Positions 34,397 to 42,712 of a stretch of DNA of 64,000 bases are shown piece after piece. Source of the DNA: Arthrobacter sp. zg-Y1110 (GTDB lineage: Bacteria; Actinomycetota; Actinomycetes; Actinomycetales; Micrococcaceae); the NCBI RefSeq assembly GCF_025244865.1, contig NZ_CP104272.1, positions 2,790,001 to 2,854,000 of the forward strand. The letters are read 5' to 3'. The translations under genes were made by a program, and so were the position numbers. Within the stretch, counting starts at the first letter, position 1, and every line of letters starts with the position of its first letter. The notes under the pieces were generated by a model. That model did no database searches. It had not been told where the DNA came from and saw only the letters and a list, made by a program, of their open reading frames with translations.

Positions 34397-34798
34397 CTAG
34401 GCCTGCTTGGCCTGGCCGTTTGAGCCTGCTGCTGCCTCGCGCTCCTGCGCTGCAATCTGCTCGTGCACGGCCGCCATATCCAGGCCCTTGACTGCTTCCA
34501 CCAGTTCGCTGAACTGGCTGGCATTCAGGGCTCCGGGCTGGGAGAACACCAGCACCTTCTCACGGAACGCCATGAGGGTGGGAATGGAGGTGATGCCGGC
34601 GGCAGCTGCCAGGCCCTGCTCAGCCTCTGTGTCCACCTTGGCAAAGGTGATGTCGTCGTGCTGCTGCGAAACGGATTCATATACGGGTGCAAACTGCTTG
34701 CAGGGACCGCACCAGTCCGCCCAGAAGTCCACGAAGACTATGTCATTTTCCTCGATGGTCTCGGGGAATGTTGCTTCGGTGATGTCGATAGTAGCCAT
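34397..34798 (-). CDS. thioredoxin
   Basis: A 133-residue thioredoxin with the active site ADWCGPCK (Cys30, Cys33), DFWADW before it, the cis-Pro in ITSIPTLMAFREK, and a Gly/Ala-rich C-terminal extension (EQIAAQEREAAAGSNGQAKQA) not present in the standard ~108-residue protein. It is a cytosolic disulfide reductase. No trxB is nearby, so it is likely one of several thioredoxins. Confidence 0.93.
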   Translation of the reverse strand: MATIDITEATFPETIEENDIVFVDFWADWCGPCKQFAPVYESVSQQHDDITFAKVDTEAEQGLAAAAGITSIPTLMAFREKVLVFSQPGALNASQFSELVEAVKGLDMAAVHEQIAAQEREAAAGSNGQAKQA

Positions 34799-34860
34799 GG
34801 TCCAACGCTAGCCGGGGCCGGTGGCATTGTCTGTAGCTGTTCGCTGTCCGGTGAAGCCCT

Positions 34861-35298
34861 CTAGGCCCTGGGCAGTTTCGTCAGCCGGCGGATGACGGGC
34901 AGCGCTGCCGACAGGGCGCTCCGCTCCTCGCTGCTCAACTGCTCCAGCAGGGCCGCCATCAGCGCCGTCCTGCTGCCGTTGGCTTCCTGAAGCGCTTCGC
35001 CTCCCTGCGAAGTGAGAGTCACCCGGACACCGCGGGAATCATGGGGATCCGGACTGCGCTTCAACAGGCCCGCACCCTCAAGGCGGATGATCTGCTCCGT
35101 GGCGCTGGGGACCTTCACTCCGAGGTTCCGGGCAATCTCGCTCACCCGCATCCCCTCGCCGGCGGCCATCTTCATGATGCTGACCTGCGTGGCGCTGATG
35201 TCCGTATCCGCGTCCATGTTGCGGGCGATATACAGTGCCAGCCGGAGGGATTCACGGAATTCCTCGGCGAGGTCGTCCAGGGCGGGATCGCTAGTCAT
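34861..35298 (-). CDS. MarR-family transcriptional regulator
   Basis: A 145-residue winged-helix regulator. The HTH has MRVSEIARNLGVKVPSATEQIIRLEGAGLLKRSPDPHDSRGVRVTLTSQG at about residues 50-99, with the DxRG wing. Dimer helices lie at both ends. A palindrome sits against the start codon and there is no clear Shine-Dalgarno sequence. Ligand and targets are unknown. Confidence 0.88.
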   Translation of the reverse strand: MTSDPALDDLAEEFRESLRLALYIARNMDADTDISATQVSIMKMAAGEGMRVSEIARNLGVKVPSATEQIIRLEGAGLLKRSPDPHDSRGVRVTLTSQGGEALQEANGSRTALMAALLEQLSSEERSALSAALPVIRRLTKLPRA

Positions 35299-35316
35299 AT
35301 TTAGGGAGCCTAATAT
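35297..35316 (-). promoter_or_regulatory. candidate operator of the MarR regulator
   Basis: The core TTAGG-GAG-CCTAA (35301-35313) is a perfect 5-bp inverted repeat. It lies in an AT-rich patch that touches the start codon of the MarR gene, in an otherwise GC-rich region. The position suggests autorepression. TTAGG...CCTAA also resembles part of iron-regulator (DtxR/IdeR) boxes. Confidence 0.55.
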
Positions 35317-35345
35317 CTAGGAGTTCTGGGCGCAAGGGCCCCGGG

Positions 35346-35385
35346 AAAGGAAAAACCCGCCCTCACCAGTGGTGAGGACGGGTTT
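35346..35385 (-). terminator. terminator of tRNA-Tyr
   Basis: Arms 35353-35367 and 35371-35385 form a 15-bp stem on the minus-strand RNA (one G-U) with a 3-nt loop, followed by TTTTTCC. It lies 6 bp past the tRNA end. Confidence 0.85.
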
Positions 35386-35390
35386 GTCTG

Positions 35391-35472
35391 TGGCAGATAC
35401 TGGATTCGAACCAGTGAAGGCGTTGCCAGCTGATTTACAGTCAGCCCCCTTTGGCCGCTCGGGTAATCTGCC
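35391..35472 (-). tRNA. tRNA-Tyr (GTA)
   Basis: An 82-nt class II tRNA on the minus strand. Acceptor GGCAGAT/ATCTGCC, anticodon loop CTGTAAA (anticodon GTA) on stem CTGA/TCAG, a long variable arm as expected for Tyr, T loop TTCGAAT, discriminator A. CCA is not encoded. The ~170 bp between it and the next gene hold no other feature I can see. Confidence 0.95.
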
Positions 35473-35646
35473 GAGTGTCTTCAAGTGAAGACCTTGCCCG
35501 CAGTAGCTGCGGACAAGACAACTTTACCGAAGATTCTCCGAAGTTACGAATCGAGCCCCAAACCGGGTCCTGCCGGCCCGTTTCCGGCCGGTTTCCAGCC
35601 GTTGCCAGCGGGGCTGCGGGGCGTCCGCTGCCCCCTGCCGGAGGCG

Positions 35647-35985
35647 CTACAGTCCCCGTGAGATCCGGTCTTCGAGCTGCGCGTAGAACCGGTCGGCCTG
35701 CGCCTGGGTCACCGTCCCCCAGGCGACGGCGTTCCCCAGGTCGGCGCGGATGCCTGCCAAACGTTGCTGGCTTCCGCAATCTATTCCGGCGGCCTGCGCC
35801 GCGCATTCCAGGGCGGACAATACCGGAGGCGGGACCAATGCGGCCCTCGCCGGCGCGGCACCAATGGCGCCAAGCCCCGCGGCAGACGCTGCTGCAAGGA
35901 AGGAACCGGCCGCCACGGCGCGGATCCGGACAGCTGCGGGACGGCGGAAGGATGGACGGGACGCGGCACTGGGATTGTTTTCCAC
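35647..35985 (-). CDS. small secreted protein, unknown function
   Basis: 112 residues from GTG 35985, with a purine-rich GGGAAGGG upstream. An N-terminal basic stretch (RRPAAVRIR) precedes a hydrophobic segment AVAAGSFLAAASAAGLGAIGAA and a cleavage site APARA-AL near residue 48. The mature ~63 residues hold two Cys (ECAAQ..DCGSQ) that could form a disulfide, and a helix TQAQADRFYAQLEDRI. No family recognised. It could be a small exported protein or a false frame. The signal peptide argues for the former. Confidence 0.55.
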   Translation of the reverse strand: MENNPSAASRPSFRRPAAVRIRAVAAGSFLAAASAAGLGAIGAAPARAALVPPPVLSALECAAQAAGIDCGSQQRLAGIRADLGNAVAWGTVTQAQADRFYAQLEDRISRGL

Positions 35986-36119
35986 CCCCTGACCCTTCCC
36001 CTCCCTGATGGGACAACGCCGGGTGTTTGCTGTGTACCGGCTGGGAGCGGGGCGCCATCACGGCTCGGACCTACTACGCTAAGTACCAGGAAAAGTCACC
36101 AACTTAGAGGAGCCCCGAA

Positions 36120-36611
36120 ATGGCCAGCGAGTCCACGTTCGACGTCGTCAGCAAGATCGATAAGCAGGAAGTGGCCAATGCGCTGAACCAGGCGCAGAAG
36201 GAAATCGTCCAGCGCTACGACTTCAAGGGCGTCGGCGCCGAGGTGGACTTCAGCGGCGAGAAGATCCTGATGAAGGCCAACTCGGAAGACCGGGTGAAGG
36301 CAGTACTCGACGTGCTGCAGTCCAAGCTGGTCAAGCGCGGCATTTCCCTGAAGTCCCTGGATGCCGGCGAGCCGTACGCTTCCGGCAAGGAATACCGGAT
36401 TGAAGCCTCCATGAAGGAGGGCATCGCCCAGGACCAGGCCAAGAAGATCAACAAGCTGATCCGCGACGAAGGCCCCAAGGGCGTCAAGTCCCAGATCCAG
36501 GGCGACGAGCTGCGGGTCAGCTCCAAGTCCCGCGATGACCTTCAGGCCACCATGGCCCTGCTCAAGGGCGCGGACCTCGAGGTTGACCTGCAGTTCATCA
36601 ACTTCCGCTAG
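36120..36611 (+). CDS. yajQ: YajQ-family nucleotide-binding protein
   Basis: A 163-residue two-domain ferredoxin-like protein. It starts [23 protein letters not shown], has RYDFKG near 33 and ends VDLQFINFR, all family hallmarks. Some YajQ proteins bind cyclic di-GMP and act with a LysR regulator. Others bind nucleotides or RNA. GAGGAG precedes the ATG. It is a lone gene followed by a hairpin. Confidence 0.94.
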   Translation: MASESTFDVVSKIDKQEVANALNQAQKEIVQRYDFKGVGAEVDFSGEKILMKANSEDRVKAVLDVLQSKLVKRGISLKSLDAGEPYASGKEYRIEASMKEGIAQDQAKKINKLIRDEGPKGVKSQIQGDELRVSSKSRDDLQATMALLKGADLEVDLQFINFR

Positions 36612-36630
36612 GTCTCTCCGGAGCACTTGC

Positions 36631-36665
36631 GACGGCGCCTCCCCCGCAGCGGGGACGGCGCCGTC
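36631..36665 (+). terminator. hairpin after yajQ
   Basis: A 9-bp outer stem (GACGGCGCC/GGCGCCGTC) and an inner CCCC/GGGG pair with a small bulge, 20 bp after the stop. It is GC-rich and has no T-run. Confidence 0.6.
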
Positions 36666-36723
36666 GGTGGTTTAAGACCACCGGGGTTCTGAAACAGCCG
36701 GCGTTCTAAAGCAACACGCCGCC

Positions 36724-37401
36724 TTAGAGCGCGACGTCGTCGGCAGCGGGGCCGTCGTCGCCGAAGTCTTCCAGCTCTTCCCCGCCTACGGCTTCACCCA
36801 TCCAGGTCAGCAGCTCCCAGGGACCGAGGCTGCCGTCGGGCAGCTCTTGGGCTTCGAGCACGGCAATGCCGGTGTTGCTCAGGGCGTTCGCGACAATAAA
36901 GTCCGGTCCCACGTTTTCGGCGCGGGCCGTGGCCCAGGCCCGGATGATCGCCCCGTGGCTGAAGATCGCCGGGGACTTCAACCCCGCGGCGGCCAGCTCC
37001 TCAACCACGGCGTCAAAGCGGCCCAGCGTCTCGGCTCCGTCCGGGCCGCCGGGCATCCGGACGGCTGTGTCGCCGGAGACCCAGCGGTAAACGGTCTTCA
37101 GGTAGGTAATGATCGCGTCCCGGTCATTGCGCATCTCCAGATCGCCGGCGAAGACCTCCCGCAGCCCGTCGCGGATCTGGACCGGCAGGCCCAGGGCCGC
37201 GGCCAGAGGCGCGGCGGTGAGCTGGGTGCGGACCAGGTTGGAGGCAAAGACCCCGTCGATGGGTTCGTGCCCGAGGGCTTCGGGCAGCGCCGCGGCCTGT
37301 TCCCTGCCCAGCTCCGTCAGTCCCGGTCCGGGGACTGCGGTGTCGAGGTAATGCTCCACGTTGGAGGGGGTCTGACCGTGGCGGACAAGTATCAGTCGCA
37401 T
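36724..37401 (-). CDS. histidine phosphatase family protein
   Basis: A 225-residue phosphoglycerate mutase-like phosphatase. LILVRHGQTPSNVEHYLD carries the nucleophile His8, FASNLVRTQLTAAPLA the second Arg, REVFAGDLEM a Glu, and PAIFSHGAIIRAW the second catalytic His. The end is an acidic tail (GGEELEDFGDDGPAADD). It is probably a broad or specific phosphomonoesterase. The substrate is unknown. It lies 43 bp downstream of htpX. Confidence 0.87.
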   Translation of the reverse strand: MRLILVRHGQTPSNVEHYLDTAVPGPGLTELGREQAAALPEALGHEPIDGVFASNLVRTQLTAAPLAAALGLPVQIRDGLREVFAGDLEMRNDRDAIITYLKTVYRWVSGDTAVRMPGGPDGAETLGRFDAVVEELAAAGLKSPAIFSHGAIIRAWATARAENVGPDFIVANALSNTGIAVLEAQELPDGSLGPWELLTWMGEAVGGEELEDFGDDGPAADDVAL

Positions 37402-37444
37402 GCTCGAAGCCTACTTCGTCAGCGGGACACGGATCGGCACTGCG

Positions 37445-38317
37445 TCAGGCGCCCAAGGTGCGCCCGGCCATGCGCTCCAGCCGCAGGATGCGGTCGGCCA
37501 TGGGCGGATGGGTGGCCAGCAGGCCGCGCACTCCGGCACGGAACGGGTTGGCGATCATCAGGTGGGACACATTAGCCAGCTTCTGGTCATTCGCCGGCAG
37601 CGGTGCACGCTGGGTTCCGCTCTCCAGCTTACGCAGGGCCGAGGCGAGTGCCAGCGGATCGTTGGTGAGCTTCGCGCCGTCTTCGTCGGCGTCGTACTCG
37701 CGGGTCCTGCCGATAGCCATCTGGATCAGCGACGCCGCCATCGGCGCGAGGATGGCCATGGCAATCATGGCCAGCGGGTTGGCATTGCGCCGGTCCCCAC
37801 CACCGAAGAACAGCAGGAACTGTCCCAGCGAGGTGATAACGCCGGCAATGGCAGCTGCTACTGAGGAGGTGAGGATATCCCGGTTGTAGACGTGCATCAG
37901 CTCGTGGCCGAGCACGCCGCGCAGTTCACGCTCGTTCAGCAGTGCCAGGATGCCCTGTGTGCAGCACACCGCAGCATGCTGCGGGTTCCGGCCGGTGGCG
38001 AAGGCGTTGGGTGCCATGGTGGGCGAAATGTAGAGCCGAGGCATGGGCTCCCCGGCCTGCTGTGAAAGCTCGCGGACGATCCGGTACATTTCCGGAGCCT
38101 GCGCCTCCGTGACGGGCACGGCGCGCATTGCCCGGATGGCGAGCTTGTCACTGTTCCAGTAGCTGTACGCAGTGGTGGCCAGGCCGATAAAGAGGAAGAC
38201 CCAGATAAACGACGGGCTTCCGGTTCCGCTCGAGAGCAGGGCCCCGATTCCCAGCAGCACGGCGAAAAGCACGCCGAACAGGGCTGCCGTCTTGAGGCCG
38301 TTGAAGTGTCGGTGCAC
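37445..38317 (-). CDS. htpX: membrane zinc metalloprotease HtpX
   Basis: A 290-residue M48B protease that degrades damaged membrane proteins. Two N-terminal spans (about 10-28 and 36-55), the zinc motif GHELMH (His138, Glu139, His142), further spans at about 152-172 and 182-203, and the third ligand Glu207 in [41 protein letters not shown] is typical. GTG start, with AAAGGAC about 11 nt upstream. Confidence 0.95.
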   Translation of the reverse strand: MHRHFNGLKTAALFGVLFAVLLGIGALLSSGTGSPSFIWVFLFIGLATTAYSYWNSDKLAIRAMRAVPVTEAQAPEMYRIVRELSQQAGEPMPRLYISPTMAPNAFATGRNPQHAAVCCTQGILALLNERELRGVLGHELMHVYNRDILTSSVAAAIAGVITSLGQFLLFFGGGDRRNANPLAMIAMAILAPMAASLIQMAIGRTREYDADEDGAKLTNDPLALASALRKLESGTQRAPLPANDQKLANVSHLMIANPFRAGVRGLLATHPPMADRILRLERMAGRTLGA

Positions 38318-38422
38318 GGGTACATGGTCCTTTCACGCAGGCCGTTTCGGCCCGCAATCTCGGTTTTGTCCATATACTTCAACGTTTAACCGGGCCGGAC
38401 TGTTCCTGCTCCGCTGAGGGCT

Positions 38423-39694
38423 TCAGGGCTCCGGATGCTGCGCGTCGTACCGTGCAAACCGGGGCTGGATTCGGGCCAGCACCGCCACCAGGACCAGGCA
38501 GATCAGCCCGCCCAGCACTGCCGCCCAGCCCTCCCCGACCAGGGAGGCATCCACGCCCGCCACCAGGTCCCCCAGCCGCGGGCCGCCGGCCACTACCACC
38601 ACGAACACACCCTGCAGCCGGCCGCGCATGGCGTCGGGAGTGGCGGACTGCAGGATGGTGGACCGGAAAACGCCGCTGATGGAATCGGCTATCCCGGCGC
38701 AGGCCATCGCGAGCGCCGCGGGAAGAAGCCACCGGGAGGGGACCGCGCCGTCGTTGTGTCCGGCCAGCACCACCACCACGCCGAACGCCGTCACCGACAA
38801 CCCCCAGGCCGCTACGGACCAGAGCACCGCCAGGCCCTGCCGGCGCACCAGCCCGAGCGGCCCGGAAAACAGGCCGGCGAGGAAGGCACCCACGGCGGTG
38901 GCGGCCAGCAGCACCCCCACTGTGGCGGCGCCCCCGCCGAGCATCAGCGCCCCGATGGCCGGTAGCAGTGCACGGGGCTGGGCTAAGACCATGGCGCACA
39001 GGTCCACCACGAAGGTCATGCGGATATTGGGGCGGGTGCCCAGGAACCGGAACCCCTCCAGCACGGAGCCCAGCCCGGCCTTCTGCACCTTGCCCACCGG
39101 CGGCATGGGCGCCAGCCGGTACAGCGCCCACATGGCGGCAGTGAAGGTAACGACGTCGATGGTATAGGTCCAGCCGTAGCCCACCCGTGCCACCAGCACT
39201 CCGGCCAGCAGCGGTCCCGCGGTCATGGCCAGGCCGAAGGTCATCATGCTCAGCGCATTGGCGGCAGGCAGCAGCTCGGGGCGGACCAGGCGGGGAATGA
39301 TGGCGCTGCGGGCCGGGTGGTTCAGCCCGCCGGCACCTGCGTTGACGGCCACGAGGAAGTACAGCAGCCAGACGTTGCCGACTCCGGCCCAGGCCTGGGC
39401 GGCTATCCCGATGGTGCTCAGCCAGAGGAGTCCCGACGAGAACAGAGCGACCTTGCGCCGGTCATACGCGTCCACCACCGATCCGCCGTACAGCCCGGCC
39501 AGGACCAGGGGCACCAGGCCCACCAATCCGAGCAGACCGACATTGAAGCTCGATTTCGTCAGTTCGTAGACCTCCAGGCTCACCGCCACGAGGGTGAGCT
39601 GGGTGCCGACGGCGGAGAGCGCCGTTCCGGTCCAGAGCCGGCGGAATTCGGGGCTTTCACGCAGGGGCGTGAGGTCAGCGAGCAGTCTTGGCAC
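38423..39694 (-). CDS. MFS transporter (EntS-like exporter)
   Basis: 423 residues with about 12 hydrophobic spans. FRRLWTGTALSAVGTQLTLVAVSLEVYELTKSSFNVGLLGL at the start and GLYGGSVVDAYDRRKVAL (the loop 2-3 motif GxxxDRxxRR) place it with enterobactin/multidrug exporters of the major facilitator superfamily. AGGLNHPARSAIIPRLVRPELLPAANAL is typical of the EntS branch. Cargo unknown. GTG start. htpX follows on the same strand after 105 bp. Confidence 0.88.
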   Translation of the reverse strand: MPRLLADLTPLRESPEFRRLWTGTALSAVGTQLTLVAVSLEVYELTKSSFNVGLLGLVGLVPLVLAGLYGGSVVDAYDRRKVALFSSGLLWLSTIGIAAQAWAGVGNVWLLYFLVAVNAGAGGLNHPARSAIIPRLVRPELLPAANALSMMTFGLAMTAGPLLAGVLVARVGYGWTYTIDVVTFTAAMWALYRLAPMPPVGKVQKAGLGSVLEGFRFLGTRPNIRMTFVVDLCAMVLAQPRALLPAIGALMLGGGAATVGVLLAATAVGAFLAGLFSGPLGLVRRQGLAVLWSVAAWGLSVTAFGVVVVLAGHNDGAVPSRWLLPAALAMACAGIADSISGVFRSTILQSATPDAMRGRLQGVFVVVVAGGPRLGDLVAGVDASLVGEGWAAVLGGLICLVLVAVLARIQPRFARYDAQHPEP

Positions 39695-39814
39695 CAGAGC
39701 AGTCTAGGGTCCCGCTGTGCCCGTTCCGGCGCACCACACGCGCACCGCAATAGAAAGCATGCTTAGGATGGGACGGAACCGCTTGCCCCGCACCCTGCCG
39801 AAGGAGTAGCCGCC

Positions 39815-40558
39815 GTGTTTACCCGCAACGTTGCCGATGGAATCCACCGCATTGAGCATGCCCATGTGAATGTCTACCTGGTCGAGGACGACGACGGCGT
39901 GGCAGTGATCGACGCGGGCCTGCCGGGGATGTGGCCGCACCTGACCGGCGCGCTGGACGAACTGGGCTACGGTGCCGGCGATATCCGGGCCCTGGTGCTG
40001 ACGCATGCGCATTTCGACCACGTGGGCACTGCGGCACGGCTGCGGCAGGAGTACCGCACACCCATCCTGGTGCACGACGCCGACCGGTACATTGCCGCAC
40101 ATCCCTACCGCTACCGGCACGAGGCCAACCGGTTTCTGTATCCGCTGCGCTATCCCAAGTCGGTTCCCGTCCTGGGCGCAATGACCCTCGCCGGGGCGCT
40201 GAACGTGCGCGGCGTGACCGATGTGCACAGCCTGGCCCTGGATTCCGGCGACGCCCTGCCGGGCAAGCCGCGGATCCTGTACACGCCCGGGCATACCGCC
40301 GGACATGTGGCACTGCACTATCCGGACCGCGGAGCCCTGATCAGCGGGGACTCGCTCGTCACCCTCGATCCCTACACGGGCGCGAAGGGTCCGCAGATCG
40401 TTTCAGGGGCGGCCACCGCAGACAGCGCGCAGGCGCTCGCTTCCCTCTCACTGCTGGCGGAGACCGATGCTCCCCTGCTGCTCACCGGGCACGGAGAGCC
40501 GTGGCGGGACGGCTCGGCGGCGGCTGTCGAGCAGGCCCTGGCCCGCGGCGCGTCCTAA
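39815..40558 (+). CDS. metallo-beta-lactamase fold hydrolase
   Basis: 247 residues with the zinc motif LTHAHFDHVG (His64, His66, Asp68, His69), VVIDAG-like VIDAGLPGMW near 31-40, YTPGHTAGHVALHYP with the third His, and GDSLVTLD with the bridging Asp. GHGEPW supplies the last His. It is a small glyoxalase II-like hydrolase of unknown substrate. It is divergent from the MFS gene. Confidence 0.9.
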   Translation: MFTRNVADGIHRIEHAHVNVYLVEDDDGVAVIDAGLPGMWPHLTGALDELGYGAGDIRALVLTHAHFDHVGTAARLRQEYRTPILVHDADRYIAAHPYRYRHEANRFLYPLRYPKSVPVLGAMTLAGALNVRGVTDVHSLALDSGDALPGKPRILYTPGHTAGHVALHYPDRGALISGDSLVTLDPYTGAKGPQIVSGAATADSAQALASLSLLAETDAPLLLTGHGEPWRDGSAAAVEQALARGAS

Positions 40559-40565
40559 CCTCCCC

Positions 40566-41300
40566 TTACCGCTCGGCTGCGCCCAGGTCCTGTTCCACGA
40601 CCTCCAGCAGCCGGGAATCCCCGATGGGCCGGAAATGCCCCATGGTTTCCAGCTGGATGTTCCGCGCACCGGCCAGGTGGCTCCCGGCCGGGATATGCGG
40701 ATCGAAGCTGCTGTACACCGAAGTGATCCGCGCATTCACGTCCACGTTGAGCAGGAGCTTCTGCAGGAACGGGTCCCGCGGCGCGAAGGCCCGGATCGAG
40801 GCCAGCGGAAACAGGTTGGCGTAGACGGAGCCCGAGAAAGGCGTGTTGACGGCGATCATCCGCTCCACCCGGGACCCGCCGTCCGGCAGGGTCATCAGGT
40901 GCTTGCCGATCAGGCCGCCCTTGCTGTGCGCCAGCACCAGCACGCCCGTCAGGTTCCGCTCCACCAGATAGCGTTCCACCAGCACGGCCATCTCCTCGAT
41001 GGCTCCGCGGTTGTAGCCCAGCGGGGCCACGGTATGCACCGGATGTCCCCGCTCATACAGGTAGTCCGCCAGCGGCCGCATAAACTGCCAGTTTTCAAAG
41101 ACACCGGGAATCAGCACCACCGGTGCCCGCACCTCACCCTCCGGATGCAGGTACGCCGACGGGTCCCGGCGGAAGACAAAGCCGTGCACCTGCCAATAGG
41201 CCACATATGCATAGTCCGAGGCCCAGCCCCGTGCCTGGCGCGCCCACCGGAAGATCCGCCCCTGCCGGCGCGGACGGACTCCGGGGCGTAAGGATGTCAC
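40566..41300 (-). CDS. alpha/beta hydrolase (lipase-like)
   Basis: 244 residues. VVLIPGVFENWQFMRPLADYL is the oxyanion strand-loop. The nucleophile elbow is LAHSKGGLIG with Ser126, where Ala replaces the first Gly of GxSxG. PFSGSVYANLFP and MGHFRPI (probable catalytic His) follow. It resembles bacterial triacylglycerol lipase/esterase proteins without a signal peptide. Its GTG start overlaps the preceding hydrolase stop (GTGA), so the two are coupled. Confidence 0.83.
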   Translation of the reverse strand: MTSLRPGVRPRRQGRIFRWARQARGWASDYAYVAYWQVHGFVFRRDPSAYLHPEGEVRAPVVLIPGVFENWQFMRPLADYLYERGHPVHTVAPLGYNRGAIEEMAVLVERYLVERNLTGVLVLAHSKGGLIGKHLMTLPDGGSRVERMIAVNTPFSGSVYANLFPLASIRAFAPRDPFLQKLLLNVDVNARITSVYSSFDPHIPAGSHLAGARNIQLETMGHFRPIGDSRLLEVVEQDLGAAER

Positions 41301-42085
41301 TGTACGGCGGCCGCCGTGCGCATCAGCTCAGCGGTTTCTTTCGGACGGGTGTACATCATCACGTGCGGCTGGCCGGGGATTTCCGCCGTCACGGCACCCG
41401 GCCGGGCAAGGGCCAGCCGGGCCAGCCAGTCGGCCCGCACGACTGGATCCTTCCCGCCGCGCACCAGCAGGACCGGAGGCTTTACCTCGCGGATCCGCTC
41501 CTCGAGGCGGTGGTGGATCATCACGGGCAGCGTGGAGAGATACCAGCGCGGCCCGGCACGCAGGTAGTCGGTGACCAGAATGAAGTTGACGGCCGGGGGT
41601 TCCACCAGGCAGTCCTGCATCAGCCGCAGGGCCTGCAGCGGGGCGGAGCGCTCGGCGTCGTTAATGGTCGGCCCCAGCAGGACCACCGAGGACGCCGCAT
41701 CCGGGGCGGCGAGCGCCATTTCCACCACCACCTGGCAGCCCATGGAATGGCCCACCCACTGGGCACCCCGGATGCCGGCGGTATCGAGCGCCTCGGCGGC
41801 GATGCGCCCGAAGTCTTCCATCTGCAGTTGCCTGCGCGGCTTCGGGGTGGATCCGAAGCCGGGCAGCTCGAGCGTATGGACGATGGATGTGCGCGCCAGT
41901 TCCCAGATCAGCGGGCGGTAGTACCGCTCCGAGGCGCCGATCCCGTGCACCAGGACCACCTCGCTGCGGGTCTCGTGCCAGTCGGGTGTCCCGGCGTCGT
42001 CAAAGCGGCGGTAGGTGCGGATGTCCACCTGCGTGTCCCCTACCGTCACGCGCTGGAATCCCGTTCGAGCTTCTGCTGCAGGCAC
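41297..42085 (-). CDS. alpha/beta hydrolase
   Basis: 262 residues. VVLVHGIGASERYYRPLIWELA, the nucleophile Ser114 in WVGHSMGCQVVV, an Asp in VRGGKDPVVRADW and a His in GQPHVMMY form a complete triad. HTLELPGFGSTPKP is the typical loop after strand 4. The specific substrate is unknown. It could be an esterase, a C-C hydrolase or a haloperoxidase-like enzyme. GTG start. It is translationally coupled to the lipase-like gene. Confidence 0.86.
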   Translation of the reverse strand: MPAAEARTGFQRVTVGDTQVDIRTYRRFDDAGTPDWHETRSEVVLVHGIGASERYYRPLIWELARTSIVHTLELPGFGSTPKPRRQLQMEDFGRIAAEALDTAGIRGAQWVGHSMGCQVVVEMALAAPDAASSVVLLGPTINDAERSAPLQALRLMQDCLVEPPAVNFILVTDYLRAGPRWYLSTLPVMIHHRLEERIREVKPPVLLVRGGKDPVVRADWLARLALARPGAVTAEIPGQPHVMMYTRPKETAELMRTAAAVQ

Positions 42086-42166
42086 TGTGCCTCTGCTTCC
42101 TGTTCCGTCGAGACGCTTGTCGGGACGCTTTAGGGCCAGCGTACCGGGACCCGGGCAGGTTAGGCG

Positions 42167-42197
42167 ATCCTTATTATGAATAACTCAGAATAAGGAT
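42167..42197 (+). promoter_or_regulatory. palindromic operator before the Fur-family gene
   Basis: ATCCTTATT (42167-42175) and AATAAGGAT (42189-42197) are perfect 9-bp inverted arms 13 nt apart. Nested inside is TTATT-ATG-AATAA (42171-42183). This resembles Fur/PerR/CatR-type boxes and ends 4 nt before the start codon, so bound repressor would block the ribosome site and the promoter. Autoregulation of fur-katA is inferred. Confidence 0.75.
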
Positions 42198-42200
42198 AGG

Positions 42201-42659
42201 ATGTTGGACATGAACGGAAACGCAGCTGCAGAGGAAACCACCGCCAGGTGGTCCGATGAGCTGCGCGCCCACGGCCGTCGGGTGACCAAGCAGCGCCTCG
42301 CCGTGCTCCGTACCGTCGACACCGCACCGCACTCGGTAGCGGACGACGTCGCGGCCGGCGTCCGCCGGGAACTTCCGGACATTTCCCTGCAGTCCGTCTA
42401 TGTGATCCTGGCCGACCTCACCGAAACAGGCCTGCTGCGGAAAATCGAAACCCCCGATTCTCCGGCCCGGTACGAGACCCGCGTGAATGACAACCACCAC
42501 CACGCCATCTGCACCGAATGCGGACGGATCGAGGACGTGGACTGCGCCGTCGGCCACGCTCCCTGCCTCACCCCCGGAAACACACACGGTATGACCATCC
42601 AGATTGCGGATGTGCTCTACCGCGGGATCTGCACCGACTGCGCCGCCGCAGCCTCGTAG
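42201..42659 (+). CDS. Fur-family peroxide/metal regulator (CatR/FurA-like)
   Basis: 152 residues from ATG 42201 (AGGATAGG upstream; a second ATG at 42210 is possible). Winged helix: [29 protein letters not shown], then [22 protein letters not shown]. Metal site [19 protein letters not shown] with Cys104/Cys107 and a second pair Cys144/Cys147 (structural zinc). It lies directly upstream of katA and has a palindrome over its start, the arrangement of mycobacterial furA-katG and streptomycete catR-catA. Confidence 0.92.
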   Translation: MLDMNGNAAAEETTARWSDELRAHGRRVTKQRLAVLRTVDTAPHSVADDVAAGVRRELPDISLQSVYVILADLTETGLLRKIETPDSPARYETRVNDNHHHAICTECGRIEDVDCAVGHAPCLTPGNTHGMTIQIADVLYRGICTDCAAAAS

Positions 42660-42712
42660 CCCGCCCCCCAAAGCCTTTCCTCCCTTTTGTCAGCACCAGA
42701 GAAAGAACAAGT

